Source: Rhodanobacter denitrificans (lineage in GTDB: Bacteria; Pseudomonadota; Gammaproteobacteria; Xanthomonadales; Rhodanobacteraceae). From it: a stretch of 64,000 bases of DNA. The stretch spans positions 116,448-180,447 of the forward strand of contig NZ_QFWQ01000004.1 in assembly GCF_003335105.1 (NCBI RefSeq). The letters run 5' to 3'. Under the pieces are notes generated by a model. It had not been told where the DNA came from. It worked only from the letters and a program-made list of their open reading frames with translations, and ran no database searches. Shown here piece by piece: positions 8,592 through 17,898 of this stretch (the stretch's first letter is position 1; the number at the start of each line of letters is the position of its first letter). The translations under genes were made by a program, and so were the position numbers.

Positions 8592-9742
8592 GCGAACGGC
8601 GGCAGCCCGTACTGGGCGTACTCGGCGGCGGACAGCTGGCGCGCATGCTGGCGCTGGCGGGGGCCCCGCTGGGCGTGAACACCCTGGTGGTGGACAGCGC
8701 GGCCGACGCCTGCGCCGGCCAGGTCGCACCGCTGGTGGTGGCCGACTGGACCGACTACGCCGCCCTGGAGGCGTTTGCCGGCAGGGTCGACGTGGTCACT
8801 TTCGATTTCGAGAATGTGCCGGCCGAGACCGCCCGCTGGCTGGCCGAACGGGTGAAGGTTTCCCCCGCGCCGCTGGCGCTGGCGGTGGCGCAGGACCGGC
8901 TGGCCGAGAAGACGCTGTTCCGCGAGTGCGGCCTGCCCACGCCCGACTTCATGACGGTGGATACGCGCGAGCAACTGGACCAGGCGCTGGCCGTGGTCGG
9001 TGTGCCGGCGATTCTCAAGACGCGCCGGCTCGGCTATGACGGCAAGGGCCAGTTCCGCCTGCGCGATCGGGCCGATGCGGATGCGGCATGGGCCGCGCTC
9101 GGCGCGCAGGCGTCGCGTCACGGCCTGATACTGGAAGCGTTCGTGCCGTTCGAGCGCGAGTTGTCGGTGATCGCCGTGCGAGGCCGCGACGGCGACTTCC
9201 GCACCTGGCCGTTGACCCGCAACTGGCACGTCGACGGCGTGCTGTCGATGAGCCTGGCGCCGGCGCCGGACATCGAACAGTTGCAGCAGCGCGCCACCGC
9301 GCTGGCACGGACGCTGGCCGAGCGGCTGGACTACGTGGGCGTGTTCGCGCTGGAGCTGTTCGTGAAGGACGGCGAACTGCTCGGCAACGAGATGGCGCCG
9401 CGGGTGCACAACTCCGGCCACTGGACCATCGAGGGCGCACACGCCAGCCAGTTCGAGAACCACGTGCGTGCGGTGCTCGGCCTGCCGCTGGGCGACACCG
9501 GCGCGCGCGGCCCGTCGGCGATGTTCAACTGGATCGGCGAGCTGCCCGATGCATCCGCGGTGCTGCGGGTCGTCGATGCGCACTGGCACGATTACGGCAA
9601 GCAGGCCCGGCCCGGCCGCAAGGTGGGCCATGCCACGGTGTGCGCCACGGGCGCGGGGCAACTGGCCGCGCGGCTGGGCCAGGTTGCCGCGGCGCTCGGG
9701 CGCGAGGCACAGGTGGCGCCGGTGCTGTCCGCGCTCGGCTGA
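8588..9742 (+). CDS. purK: N5-carboxyaminoimidazole ribonucleotide synthase
   Basis: ATP-grasp enzyme that carboxylates aminoimidazole ribonucleotide with ATP and bicarbonate, feeding PurE. The 384-residue product begins with the [14 protein letters not shown] dinucleotide-like loop. It then has the ATP-grasp segments ([37 protein letters not shown]), the last carrying metal and phosphate ligands. The open frame extends far upstream, but the start overlapping the purE stop is clearly the real one. A bidirectional terminator follows 20 bases after the stop. Confidence 0.95.
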   Translation: MSERRQPVLGVLGGGQLARMLALAGAPLGVNTLVVDSAADACAGQVAPLVVADWTDYAALEAFAGRVDVVTFDFENVPAETARWLAERVKVSPAPLALAVAQDRLAEKTLFRECGLPTPDFMTVDTREQLDQALAVVGVPAILKTRRLGYDGKGQFRLRDRADADAAWAALGAQASRHGLILEAFVPFERELSVIAVRGRDGDFRTWPLTRNWHVDGVLSMSLAPAPDIEQLQQRATALARTLAERLDYVGVFALELFVKDGELLGNEMAPRVHNSGHWTIEGAHASQFENHVRAVLGLPLGDTGARGPSAMFNWIGELPDASAVLRVVDAHWHDYGKQARPGRKVGHATVCATGAGQLAARLGQVAAALGREAQVAPVLSALG

Positions 9743-9761
9743 ACCGAGGTGGCATGGGCAC

Positions 9762-9792
9762 AAAAAAACGGAGCCGCCAGGGCTCCGTTTTT
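9762..9792. terminator. Bidirectional rho-independent terminator between purK and sodB
   Basis: Stem ACGGAGCC (9768-9775) pairs with GGCTCCGT (9781-9788) around a five-base loop. An A-run on the left and a T-run on the right flank the stem, so it can end both the rightward purEK and the leftward sodB transcripts. Confidence 0.88.
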
Positions 9793-9807
9793 GTTTGCGC
9801 CGAAGCG

Positions 9808-10386
9808 TCAGGCGAGGTTGCCGGCCGCGAATTCCCAGTTCACCAGGTTCCAGAACGCCTCCACGTACTTCGGGCGGGCGTTGCGGTAGTCGATGTAGTA
9901 AGCGTGCTCCCACACGTCGGTGGTGAACAGCGGCTTGTCGCTGCCGGTGATCGGGGTGGCCGCGTTGGAGGTGTTGACGATGCCGAGCGAGCCGTCCGGG
10001 CGCTGCACCAGCCAGGTCCAGCCGGAGCCGAAGTTGCCGGCGGCGGACTTGCTGAACTCCTCCTTGAACTTGTCGAACGAGCCGAACGCCTTGTTGATCG
10101 CGTCGGCCAGCTTCCCGGTCGGGGCGCCGCCGCCTTTCGGGCTCATCGAGTTCCAGTAGAACGTGTGGTTCCAGATCTGCGCGGCGTTGTTGAACACGCC
10201 GCCGGAGGATTTCCGGATGATTTCCTCGAGCGGGGCGCTGGCGAACTCGGTGCCTTCGATCAGCTTGTTGAGGTTGGTCACGTAGGCCTGGTGGTGCTTG
10301 CCGTAGTGGTATTCCAGCGTTTCGGCGGAGATGTGCGGCTCCAGTGCGTTCTTTTCATACGGCAGCGGAGGAAGTTCGATCGCCAT
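9808..10386 (-). CDS. sodB: Superoxide dismutase, iron type
   Basis: Cytoplasmic dismutation of superoxide to oxygen and peroxide. The 192-residue product has all four metal ligands in context: His in HYGKHH, His in [10 protein letters not shown], and Asp and His in DVWEHAYY. The [11 protein letters not shown] segment, with the active-site Gln on the same side as the second His ligand, marks the iron form rather than manganese. The ATG at 10386 gives the standard MxxELPPLPY N-terminus. It is divergent from the glutaredoxin gene, so the two share an upstream region. Confidence 0.96.
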   Translation of the reverse strand: MAIELPPLPYEKNALEPHISAETLEYHYGKHHQAYVTNLNKLIEGTEFASAPLEEIIRKSSGGVFNNAAQIWNHTFYWNSMSPKGGGAPTGKLADAINKAFGSFDKFKEEFSKSAAGNFGSGWTWLVQRPDGSLGIVNTSNAATPITGSDKPLFTTDVWEHAYYIDYRNARPKYVEAFWNLVNWEFAAGNLA

Positions 10387-10438
10387 GATGAGGCTCCTTG
10401 GATGTGGCTGGGGGAGAAAAGGTCGGTGCGGCGGACGG

Positions 10439-10462
10439 CAGCCGACGGCTGACTGATACAAT
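10439..10462 (+). promoter_or_regulatory. Probable glutaredoxin promoter with a small inverted repeat
   Basis: TACAAT (10457-10462) is a good -10 for the rightward grxD gene, about 40 bases before its start. Directly upstream is an inverted repeat CAGCC-GAC-GGCTG (10439-10451) that would overlap the spacer. The -35 is not obvious. The repeat could be an operator for grxD or the divergent sodB. Confidence 0.4.
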
Positions 10463-10500
10463 ACCGCTCTGCCTGCATTGTAGAGATGAAACACCGAGCC

Positions 10501-10824
10501 ATGGACATCAACGAGCAAATCAGGGCGATGCTGGCCGAGCATCCCATCGTGCTTTTCATGAAGGGCACGCCGGAGTTCCCGATGTGCGGGTTCTCCAGCC
10601 GGGCCGCGCAGGCGCTGGCCGATGCCGGCGCCGCATTCCACGCGGTGAACGTGCTGGCAGATCCGCAGATCCGCGCGGCGCTGCCGCACTTCTCCAACTG
10701 GCCCACGTTCCCGCAGCTGTTCATCCAGGGCGAACTGATCGGCGGCTGCGACATCATCGAGGACCTGAAGTCCTCCGGCGAGTTGTCACGCATGGCCCGC
10801 GACGTGGCCGGGGTGGCGCCTTGA
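10501..10824 (+). CDS. grxD: Monothiol glutaredoxin, Grx4 type
   Basis: A 107-residue CGFS glutaredoxin. These proteins bind a glutathione-ligated [2Fe-2S] cluster and hand it on during iron-sulfur assembly. Visible are [12 protein letters not shown], the cis-Pro/TFPQLFI segment and GGCDI. Either ATG, 10486 or 10501, is possible; the second gives the usual MDINEQI start. The gene ends on the start codon of the next gene and is divergent from sodB. Confidence 0.93.
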   Translation: MDINEQIRAMLAEHPIVLFMKGTPEFPMCGFSSRAAQALADAGAAFHAVNVLADPQIRAALPHFSNWPTFPQLFIQGELIGGCDIIEDLKSSGELSRMARDVAGVAP

Positions 10825-11591
10825 CGGCGCTGCCGGTTGCCCGGTTGCCGGCCGGCTGGCAACCGTCGGCCGACACCCTGGCCGATCGCGTGGTGCTGGT
10901 GACCGGCGCCTATGGCGGCCTCGGCGGCGCGGTGGCGCGCGCAGCGGCACGCGCCGGGGCCACGGTGGTGATTACCGGCAGGCGCAAGCGCCAGCTCGAG
11001 CAACTGTACGACGCGATGTTGGCCGAGGGCCTGGCCGAGCCGGTGATCCATCCGCTGGACATGGAAGTGGCCACGCCGCGCGAATACGCCGCCCTGGCCG
11101 AAGGCCTGGAGCGCGACTTCGGCCGGCTCGACGGCATCGTGCATGCGGCGGTCAGCTTCGGCGGCCTGACCCCGGTCACCATGCACAAGCCGGATGCCTG
11201 GCTGCGCGCGATGCATGTCAACGTCAACGCCCCGTTCGCGCTGACCCAGGCCTGCCTGCCGCTGCTGACCCAGGCCCGCGACAGTGCCGTGGTGTTCGTG
11301 CTGGACGATCCCGAACTGCTGCAGCGCGCGCACTGGGGCGGCTACGGCGTGTCGAAGGCGGCGCTGGAGCGCTTCGTGGGGATCCTGCACGAGGAGAACG
11401 ACAGCGGTCCGCTGCGCGTCCATGCCATGCTGCCGGCGCCGATGCGCACGGCACTGCGCCAGCTGGCCTATTTCGGCGAGGACATCCTGCAGCGTCCGCT
11501 GCCGGATGCCGCGGCGGCCGCGGCGGTGTACCTGCTTGGCGCACAAGGCGCCGCGGCGCGCGGCGCGGTGCTCGACCTGCGGGGCGACTGA
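10821..11591 (+). CDS. SDR family NAD(P)-dependent oxidoreductase, YciK-like
   Basis: A 256-residue Rossmann-fold short-chain dehydrogenase. The cofactor loop TGAYGGLGGAV is near residue 24, the NNAG position is occupied by VHAAV, and the catalytic YGVSK follows. The tail is shortened, as in YciK-type proteins, which have no firmly known substrate. No ATG precedes the domain, so the TTG at 10821 overlapping the glutaredoxin stop (TTGA) is the likely start. That implies translational coupling with grxD. Confidence 0.82.
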   Translation: MTALPVARLPAGWQPSADTLADRVVLVTGAYGGLGGAVARAAARAGATVVITGRRKRQLEQLYDAMLAEGLAEPVIHPLDMEVATPREYAALAEGLERDFGRLDGIVHAAVSFGGLTPVTMHKPDAWLRAMHVNVNAPFALTQACLPLLTQARDSAVVFVLDDPELLQRAHWGGYGVSKAALERFVGILHEENDSGPLRVHAMLPAPMRTALRQLAYFGEDILQRPLPDAAAAAAVYLLGAQGAAARGAVLDLRGD

Positions 11592-11658
11592 CCGGCTGTT
11601 ACCCGACGGCATGATGGCGTGCCGCCCAACGTGGCTGCCCAACGAGGATGGAGTCGAG

Positions 11659-12270
11659 ATGGAAACGCAGATGACCACATTGTCGGCGGGCATCCTGCTG
11701 TTCCTGATCATGGACCCGCTGGGCAATATCCCGCTGTTCCTGAGCCTGCTGAAGAACGTGCCGCCCAAGCGCAGGCGGCGTGTCATGGTGCGCGAACTGC
11801 TGATCGCGCTGGGTGTGCTGCTGGTGTTCCTGTTCGGCGGCCAGCACATCCTCAAGCTGCTGCAGCTGAAGCAGGAGTCGATCAGCATCGCCGGCGGCAT
11901 CGTACTGTTCCTGATCGGCATCCGCATGGTGTTTCCGCCTGCCGACGGCGGCGGGATCTTCGGCAAATCCGGCGGCGGCGAGCCGTTCATCGTGCCAATG
12001 GCAATCCCGGGCGTGGCCGGCCCTTCGGCGATGGCGGCGCTGCTGCTGCTGACCAACACCCAGCCTGGCCGCACCGCCGACTGGACGATCGCGCTGTTGC
12101 TGGCGTGGCTGGCCAGCTCGCTGATCCTGCTCAGTGCCACCTATCTTTTCCGCTGGCTGGGCGAGAGCGTGCTGACCGCACTGGAGCGCGTGATGGGCAT
12201 GCTGCTGATCGCGCTGTCGGTGCAGATGTTCATGGCCGGCGTGGCGGCGTTCCTGCACATGAACGTTTGA
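11659..12270 (+). CDS. MarC family integral membrane protein (UPF0056)
   Basis: A 203-residue protein with six predicted transmembrane helices and the MarC signature LIMDPLGNIPLFL at the N-terminus and AIPGVAGPSAM in the middle. It was long thought to be a multidrug resistance protein, but in E. coli MarC does not affect resistance, so the function is unknown. A possible alternative start is the ATG at 11671. It follows the SDR gene after about 67 bases. Confidence 0.86.
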   Translation: METQMTTLSAGILLFLIMDPLGNIPLFLSLLKNVPPKRRRRVMVRELLIALGVLLVFLFGGQHILKLLQLKQESISIAGGIVLFLIGIRMVFPPADGGGIFGKSGGGEPFIVPMAIPGVAGPSAMAALLLLTNTQPGRTADWTIALLLAWLASSLILLSATYLFRWLGESVLTALERVMGMLLIALSVQMFMAGVAAFLHMNV

Positions 12271-12367
12271 AACGACGACGTTGCCGCAATGTCGCAGGCG
12301 CCGCTTCGGGTGATCGTGCAGCTGTCATAATCGGCCGCCAGGATGGGGGGAATCCGAGGAGGCAGAC

Positions 12368-14080
12368 ATGCTGAGCATCGAACAGTCCCTGACCGAACGA
12401 TTGCCTTGGCTGGCGCAGTTCCCGCGCCTGCGCCGACCCGTGGCCGGCATGCTGGGGCGGCTGGCCGACGAGGACGGCTTCAACCGCGTGCTGGACGGGG
12501 CCGGCGCCACCGAGGGCTTCGATTTCGTCGATCGCGTGCTGGAGATGCTCGGCACCACGCATCACGTCAATCCCGGCGACCTCGAGAACATTCCGGCCGA
12601 AGGCCCCTTGCTGGTGGTGGCCAATCATCCGCTGGGCATGCAGGACGCGCTGGCGATGCTGCAGCTGATCGGCTCGGTACGCCGCGACGTGCGCATCCTC
12701 GGCAACGACTGGCTGGCAACCGTGCCGCAACTGGGCAAACTGTTGCTGCCGGTGGACGTGTTCGGCAAGGGCGCAGCCTCCCGCCTGCGTGGCATCTACC
12801 GGGCGCTGGAGAGCGGCGAGGCGCTGATCGTGTTCCCTGCTGGCGAGGTCTCGCGCGTGCGCGCCGGTGGCGTGCGCGACAGCCGCTGGTCGGAAGGGTT
12901 TGCGCGGCTGTCGCTGCGCAGCAAGGTGCCGGTGCTGCCGGTACATATTTCGGCGCGCAACTCGGCGGTGTTCTACGGCCTGTCGATGCTCGCCAAGCCG
13001 CTGAGCACGGCGATGCTGCCGCGTGAGGCGGTGGCGCCGGGCAAGCGCAGGATCGGCTTCAGCATCGGCGCCCTGATCGATGCCGACGAACTTGCCCGGC
13101 GCAGCGGCGGGTCGCCGGAGCAACTGGCGAAGCTCATGCGTCGGCACGTCTACCGGGTCGGCCGGCATCGTGGCCTGATCTTCGGCGGGCAGGCGCCGCT
13201 TGCACTGCCGGAACCGGCGGAGCAGGTGGCGGCGGAACTGACCTGCGGCGAGAAACTGGCCGACCTTGCCGACGGCAAGCAGGCGTGGCTGTACATGGGC
13301 ACCGCCGACAGCGCGGTGATGCGCGAGATCGGCCGGCTGCGCGAACTGACCTTCCGCAAGGTGGGCGAAGGTACCGGCACGCGGCGCGATCTGGACATCT
13401 ACGACCCCCACTATGAGCACCTGGTGTTGTGGGATCCGCAGGCATCGCGCATCGTCGGCGCCTATCGTTTCGGCCATGGCGGCCGGCTGCTCGCCGAACG
13501 CGGCATGGCCGGCCTGTACACCTCCAGCCTGTTCTCCTATTCGCCTGCGCTGGAATCGCGGCTGGCACAGGGGATGGAGCTGGGCCGCAGCTTCATCGCG
13601 CCGGCCTACTGGCGTTCGCGCGCGCTGGACCAGTTGTGGCAGGGCATCGGCCTTTATCTGCAGCGGCACCCCGAGCTGCGCTACCTGTTCGGCCCGGTCA
13701 GCATGTCGGTGAGTCTGCCGCGCGAGGCGCGCGAATGGATCGCGGCCGCGCATCAGTATTATTTCGGCGCACCCGGCCTGGCCGCGGCGCGGCAGCCGTT
13801 CGTGGTCTCGCCCGAAGTGGTGCAGGGCGTGCGCGCGGCGCTGGAAGGTCTGGATGCCGTCGCCGGGCTGGGCAAGCTCAAGCACCACCTGGACGCACTG
13901 GGTGTCAGCATGCCGGTGCTGTACCGCCAGTATGTGGATCTGGTCGAGCCCGCCGGCGTGCAGTTCCTGGGTTTCGGCGAGGATCCGGATTTCTCCGGTT
14001 GCGTGGATGGCCTGGTGATGCTCGACCTGGCGAACCTGAAACCCGCCAAGCGTGCGCGCTATCTCGGCAAGACCGGTTGA
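12368..14080 (+). CDS. Bifunctional acyltransferase, OlsF-like (GNAT plus PlsC-type domains)
   Basis: A 570-residue fusion. The N-terminal half is a lysophospholipid-acyltransferase-like domain with NHPLGMQDAL near residue 82 and FPAGEVSR near residue 160. The C-terminal half (from about residue 310) resembles the OlsB N-acyltransferase fold: IGRLRELTFRKVGEGTG, YEHLVLWD and ELGRSFI. The same two-domain order occurs in OlsF, which makes ornithine lipids by N- and then O-acylation. These proteins are often labelled putative haemolysin. The role here is inferred from architecture. A GAGGAGG-like ribosome-binding site supports the ATG at 12368. Confidence 0.8.
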   Translation: MLSIEQSLTERLPWLAQFPRLRRPVAGMLGRLADEDGFNRVLDGAGATEGFDFVDRVLEMLGTTHHVNPGDLENIPAEGPLLVVANHPLGMQDALAMLQLIGSVRRDVRILGNDWLATVPQLGKLLLPVDVFGKGAASRLRGIYRALESGEALIVFPAGEVSRVRAGGVRDSRWSEGFARLSLRSKVPVLPVHISARNSAVFYGLSMLAKPLSTAMLPREAVAPGKRRIGFSIGALIDADELARRSGGSPEQLAKLMRRHVYRVGRHRGLIFGGQAPLALPEPAEQVAAELTCGEKLADLADGKQAWLYMGTADSAVMREIGRLRELTFRKVGEGTGTRRDLDIYDPHYEHLVLWDPQASRIVGAYRFGHGGRLLAERGMAGLYTSSLFSYSPALESRLAQGMELGRSFIAPAYWRSRALDQLWQGIGLYLQRHPELRYLFGPVSMSVSLPREAREWIAAAHQYYFGAPGLAAARQPFVVSPEVVQGVRAALEGLDAVAGLGKLKHHLDALGVSMPVLYRQYVDLVEPAGVQFLGFGEDPDFSGCVDGLVMLDLANLKPAKRARYLGKTG

Positions 14081-14417
14081 ACCGGAGTAGTCGCCGCGTC
14101 AGGCAGTACCGGTGCTGCGCATTATGTCATTGATTTCATATCAATAAATGAGTATCGCGCAACCAGGCCGTGTCTAGCTGGTGAAGTGCAATTGTTACAA
14201 AAGTGTAATAACATGCCGTTAAAGTTCGTTTAATAACCGGCCTGCGCAAGATTTTGCTGGTCGGAGCGTCCCGCGTCCGTCACGTCCGTGAATCGGGAAT
14301 CGCCACACAGGGTACCAAACAAGCACGGGTCAACAGTTGCGCTTGGCATGCTCCGGGCCAGGCAACGTTTGCATCCGGAACGCAAATACTTTCGTTTCGA
14401 GCCTGAGAGTCGACAGA
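14081..14417 (+). promoter_or_regulatory. AT-rich control region upstream of the TonB receptor
   Basis: A 337-base gap without a gene. Bases 14120-14235 are strikingly AT-rich for this genome. They hold two inverted repeats: ATTGAT-TTCAT-ATCAAT (14129-14145) and TTACA-AAAG-TGTAA (14195-14208). Both look like regulator sites for the receptor gene. The last 135 bases before the ATG are of normal composition and form a long leader in which no known riboswitch was recognised. Confidence 0.5.
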
Positions 14418-17400
14418 ATGAATAGCCGAATTCGCGCCAAACTCCTGCCGTTCGCCATCGCTTCGCTGCTGGCGGCCTCGGTGCCTGCCATTGCGCAGGA
14501 CACCTCCTCTTCGATCAGCGGCCGCGTGCTGGACGCAAACGGGCAGCCGGTATCGGGCGCCACCGTGCAGATCGTGCATGAGCCCTCGGGCACCACCAAG
14601 ATCACCACCACCGATGCCAGCGGCCGTTATGCCGCGCAAGGTTTGCGCGTGGGCGGTCCGTTCGACGTCACGGCATCCAAGGCCGGCCTGGCACAGGCCG
14701 AGCACGGGCAGGTTTACCTGCAGCTGGCCCAGGAAACCCCGGTCAACCTGACCATGGGTGCGGAGCAGGCGAAGGAAGTCAAGGACCTCGCCGGCGTCAC
14801 CGTCTCGGCCAATGCACTGGCGCAAACCTTCACCCCGGACAACAAAGGCATCTCGACCAACGTCTCGCAGCGTGAAATCGAGGCGACGCCGACCCCGGGC
14901 CGCTCGATCCAGAACATCGTGCGCCTCGATCCGCGCATCGTGATCTCCGACCGCGACCGCGGCGAGATCTCCGCGATCGGCCAGAACAGCCGCTATAACA
15001 ACATCACGGTGGATTCGGTCAGCGCCAACGATCCGTTCGGCCTGAACGCGAACGGTCTGCCGACTTTGGGCACGCCGATTTCGCAGGACACGATCCAGGA
15101 ATACAACATCTCGACCGCCAACTACGACGTGGCCACGCGTCGCGGCGTCGGCGCGATCGTCAACGCGGTGACCAAGAGCGGTACCAACGATTTCCACGGC
15201 TCGGCGTACTACGCGTTCCAGAATCGCGACCAGATGATCGCCGACTACAACGGCCAGCCGTACGGCGGCTTCCGCCGTACCTGGACGGCCGGCGGCACCG
15301 TCGGCGGCCCGATCATCAAGGACAAGCTGTTCTTCTTTGCCTCGTACGAGAAGAGCAAGCAGATCGGTCCGTCCTCCCAGTACGGCGTGCAGGGCTCCGG
15401 CGCGACCACCGAGATCCGCGGCCTGACCCAGCAGAACGTCGACGCCATCACTGCGGCAGCCAAGGCCAAGGGTTTTGACGTCGGCGGCCTCGGTGGCGGC
15501 AATACCGATCTGCAGGACAAGCGTTACCTCGCCAAGATCGACTGGAACATCACCAACAACCACCGTGCCAGCTTCACTTACAGCCAGACCAAGGAAAACA
15601 AGCCGATCATCACCGGCAACAACAACATCCTGGTGCTCTCCAGCGGCTGGTACAAGACCAACGTCGACAACAAGAGCTACGCACTGCACTTCTATGACGA
15701 CTGGTCGGATGTCTTCTCCACCGACACCACCCTTTCCTACGCCGACTTCCAGCAGAACCGTGGGCCGTACAACGGCGTGGCCCAGCCGGACGTCTCGGTG
15801 TGCCTGAACAGCGTCAACGGTTGCTACAGCTCCAGCAGCTCGCCGGGCGTGGAGTTCGGTACCGAATACTCCAGCCAGGCCAACGTGCTGCACGTGAAGA
15901 CGCTGAATGCGGCGTGGGCCGGCACGCTCTACCTGGGCGACCACACGGTCAAGGGCGGTTTCGACTTCCAGCGCGGCCAGTACTACAACCTGTTCCTGCA
16001 GAACGCGTTCGGCAGCTACCAGTTCAACACGCTGGCCAATTTCAATGCCGGCACCTATTACCAATACCGTTACAACGCACCGGCAGCGGGGCTCAGCCTG
16101 AGTGATGTCGCCGCCAACTTCGAGTTGAAGGAATACGGCATCTTCCTGCAGGACACCTGGCAGGTGAACCACAACCTGTCGGTGCAGTACGGCTTCCGTG
16201 TCGACATCCCGCTGACCGGCGACCGGCCGCTGTACAACCCGTGCTATGCGGCTGCCCCCGGGGTGGCCGTGGTGGCTGCCAACTGCGTGTCGGCCAAGGG
16301 TGGTTTCGGTCGCACCAACACCAGCACGATCAATGGCAACCGCCAGGTTCAGCCGCGGATGTCGTTCAACTACACCTTCGACACCGAGCGCCTGACCCAG
16401 CTGCGCGGCGGTGCCGGCCTGTTCATCTCCAATCCGCCGAGCGTGTGGCTGGGCAACATCTACCAGAACTCGGGCGTGACCCAGGTGCAGTACAACTGCG
16501 GTCCGACGCAGAGCGCGTGCAACACCACCACCGGCCTGCCGCCGTTCAGCGCCAACCCGTACGGCCAGAATGGCGGCTCGGCGCCGATTCCCGGCGCCAA
16601 GGGCGCGCAGATGGCGGTCAGCACGGTCAGCGACAACTTCCAGCTTCCCAGCGTGTGGAAGATGTCGCTCGGCTTCGATCGTGAGCTGCCGTGGTGGGGG
16701 CTGCTGTTCACCGCGGATTACGAGCACATCAAGAACCGCAACGCGATCTGGTACCAGAACCTCAACATCGGTGCACCCACCGGCGTGCTGCCGGACGGCC
16801 GCTTCACCTACTACAAGAATCCGGCGGGCGGCAGCAGCGGCAACACCGCACGCGCGAATGCCAATCAGGCATTCGGCGATGCGGTGATCAACCTGGCCAA
16901 CAGCGGTCGGGGCAGTGCCGACAGCCTCAGCCTCTCCCTGAAGAAGCCGTTCGCGGACGAGTGGTCCGGCATGGTCGGCTTCACCTGGAGTCGCGCCACG
17001 GAGGTCAACCCGGGTACTTCGAGCGTGGCCCGCTCGAGCTTCAGCAACAACGTCTGGGTGAACCCGAACGAGAACAAGGCGAGCACCTCCAGCTACTCGA
17101 TCCCGAAGCGGGTGATCGCCTCGCTGACCTGGCAGCACCGCTTCTTCGGCGACTACGCCACCAGCGCCACCATGTTCTATGACGGCCACTCGGGTACCCC
17201 GTACAGCTGGCGCTTCGGCAACGACGCCAACGGCGACGGTTTCACCTCCGACCTGGCCTACATCCCGAACAAGGGCGATATCAATTTCGCACCGGGCACC
17301 ACGCAAGCGCAGATGGATTCGTTCTGGGCGTACATCGACAGCAACAAATACCTGCGCGACCACAAGGGCGAGATTGCCAGCCGCAACGGCGCCCGCGCTC

Positions 17401-17732
17401 CCTGGGTCAACCAGATCGACCTGAGCTTCAGCCAGGAAATCCCGGGCCTGTTCAAGGGCAACAAGGGCGTGATCCGGCTGGACATCTACAACGTCGGCAA
17501 CATGCTCAACAAGAAATGGGGTGTCGACCACCGCGCCAGCTTCCCGCTGGTTCGCAACCTAGCCGATTTCGCCGGCGTGGGCGCCGATGGCAAGTACATC
17601 TACGACATCAGCAAGGCGGCCTACAAGGACAGCAACGGCAACTACAGCCCGCTGCCGCTGCCGCGCGCCGACGAGTTGAACGGCCCGACCCAGCGCTGGT
17701 CGATCCTGGCCACCCTGCGTTACACGTTCTGA
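14418..17732 (+). CDS. TonB-dependent receptor, Oar-like, with carboxypeptidase-regulatory-like domain
   Basis: A 1104-residue outer-membrane receptor. A signal peptide ends at VPAIAQ. It is followed by a beta-sandwich domain (residues about 30-110, SGRVLDANGQPVSGATV), a plug domain (with SAIGQNSRYNNITVD and GAIVNAVTKSGTN) and a long 22-stranded barrel ending in the aromatic outer-membrane signal LRYTF. The CarboxypepD_reg plus plug order matches the Oar group, common in Xanthomonadales and linked to peptide or polymer uptake and adhesion. The substrate is unknown. Monocistronic: it has its own control region and is followed by a terminator. Confidence 0.92.
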   Translation: MNSRIRAKLLPFAIASLLAASVPAIAQDTSSSISGRVLDANGQPVSGATVQIVHEPSGTTKITTTDASGRYAAQGLRVGGPFDVTASKAGLAQAEHGQVYLQLAQETPVNLTMGAEQAKEVKDLAGVTVSANALAQTFTPDNKGISTNVSQREIEATPTPGRSIQNIVRLDPRIVISDRDRGEISAIGQNSRYNNITVDSVSANDPFGLNANGLPTLGTPISQDTIQEYNISTANYDVATRRGVGAIVNAVTKSGTNDFHGSAYYAFQNRDQMIADYNGQPYGGFRRTWTAGGTVGGPIIKDKLFFFASYEKSKQIGPSSQYGVQGSGATTEIRGLTQQNVDAITAAAKAKGFDVGGLGGGNTDLQDKRYLAKIDWNITNNHRASFTYSQTKENKPIITGNNNILVLSSGWYKTNVDNKSYALHFYDDWSDVFSTDTTLSYADFQQNRGPYNGVAQPDVSVCLNSVNGCYSSSSSPGVEFGTEYSSQANVLHVKTLNAAWAGTLYLGDHTVKGGFDFQRGQYYNLFLQNAFGSYQFNTLANFNAGTYYQYRYNAPAAGLSLSDVAANFELKEYGIFLQDTWQVNHNLSVQYGFRVDIPLTGDRPLYNPCYAAAPGVAVVAANCVSAKGGFGRTNTSTINGNRQVQPRMSFNYTFDTERLTQLRGGAGLFISNPPSVWLGNIYQNSGVTQVQYNCGPTQSACNTTTGLPPFSANPYGQNGGSAPIPGAKGAQMAVSTVSDNFQLPSVWKMSLGFDRELPWWGLLFTADYEHIKNRNAIWYQNLNIGAPTGVLPDGRFTYYKNPAGGSSGNTARANANQAFGDAVINLANSGRGSADSLSLSLKKPFADEWSGMVGFTWSRATEVNPGTSSVARSSFSNNVWVNPNENKASTSSYSIPKRVIASLTWQHRFFGDYATSATMFYDGHSGTPYSWRFGNDANGDGFTSDLAYIPNKGDINFAPGTTQAQMDSFWAYIDSNKYLRDHKGEIASRNGARAPWVNQIDLSFSQEIPGLFKGNKGVIRLDIYNVGNMLNKKWGVDHRASFPLVRNLADFAGVGADGKYIYDISKAAYKDSNGNYSPLPLPRADELNGPTQRWSILATLRYTF

Positions 17733-17757
17733 GTCATCCTTTGTCCGGAAATCCTGG

Positions 17758-17787
17758 CCGGCGTCCGCGAGGGCGCCGGCTTTTTGT
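17758..17787 (+). terminator. Rho-independent terminator of the TonB receptor gene
   Basis: GCCGGCG (17758-17764) pairs with CGCCGGC (17775-17781) and is followed by TTTTTG, 25 bases after the stop codon. Confidence 0.88.
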
Positions 17788-17789
17788 TG

Positions 17790-17811
17790 GCCGGCGCCAA
17801 GACGCCGGCCG
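17790..17811. repeat. Second GC-rich hairpin behind the terminator
   Basis: GGCCGGCG (17790-17797) and CGCCGGCC (17804-17811) form a perfect eight-base stem, nearly a copy of the preceding terminator stem but without a T-run. Confidence 0.6.
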
Positions 17812-17898
17812 GTACTTGACCCTGTCCCGCGCCTGCCCTGAAGCTAGGCGGTCTGCCCTGCATGAAGGCAGAGCCTGTCGCAGGACCATGGAGATTCG

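Noticed and set aside
14280-17531. A 1083-codon leftward open frame opposite the TonB receptor
   Set aside because: It mirrors the codon bias of the receptor gene, has no recognisable domain or start signal, and the receptor on the other strand has clear family motifs throughout.
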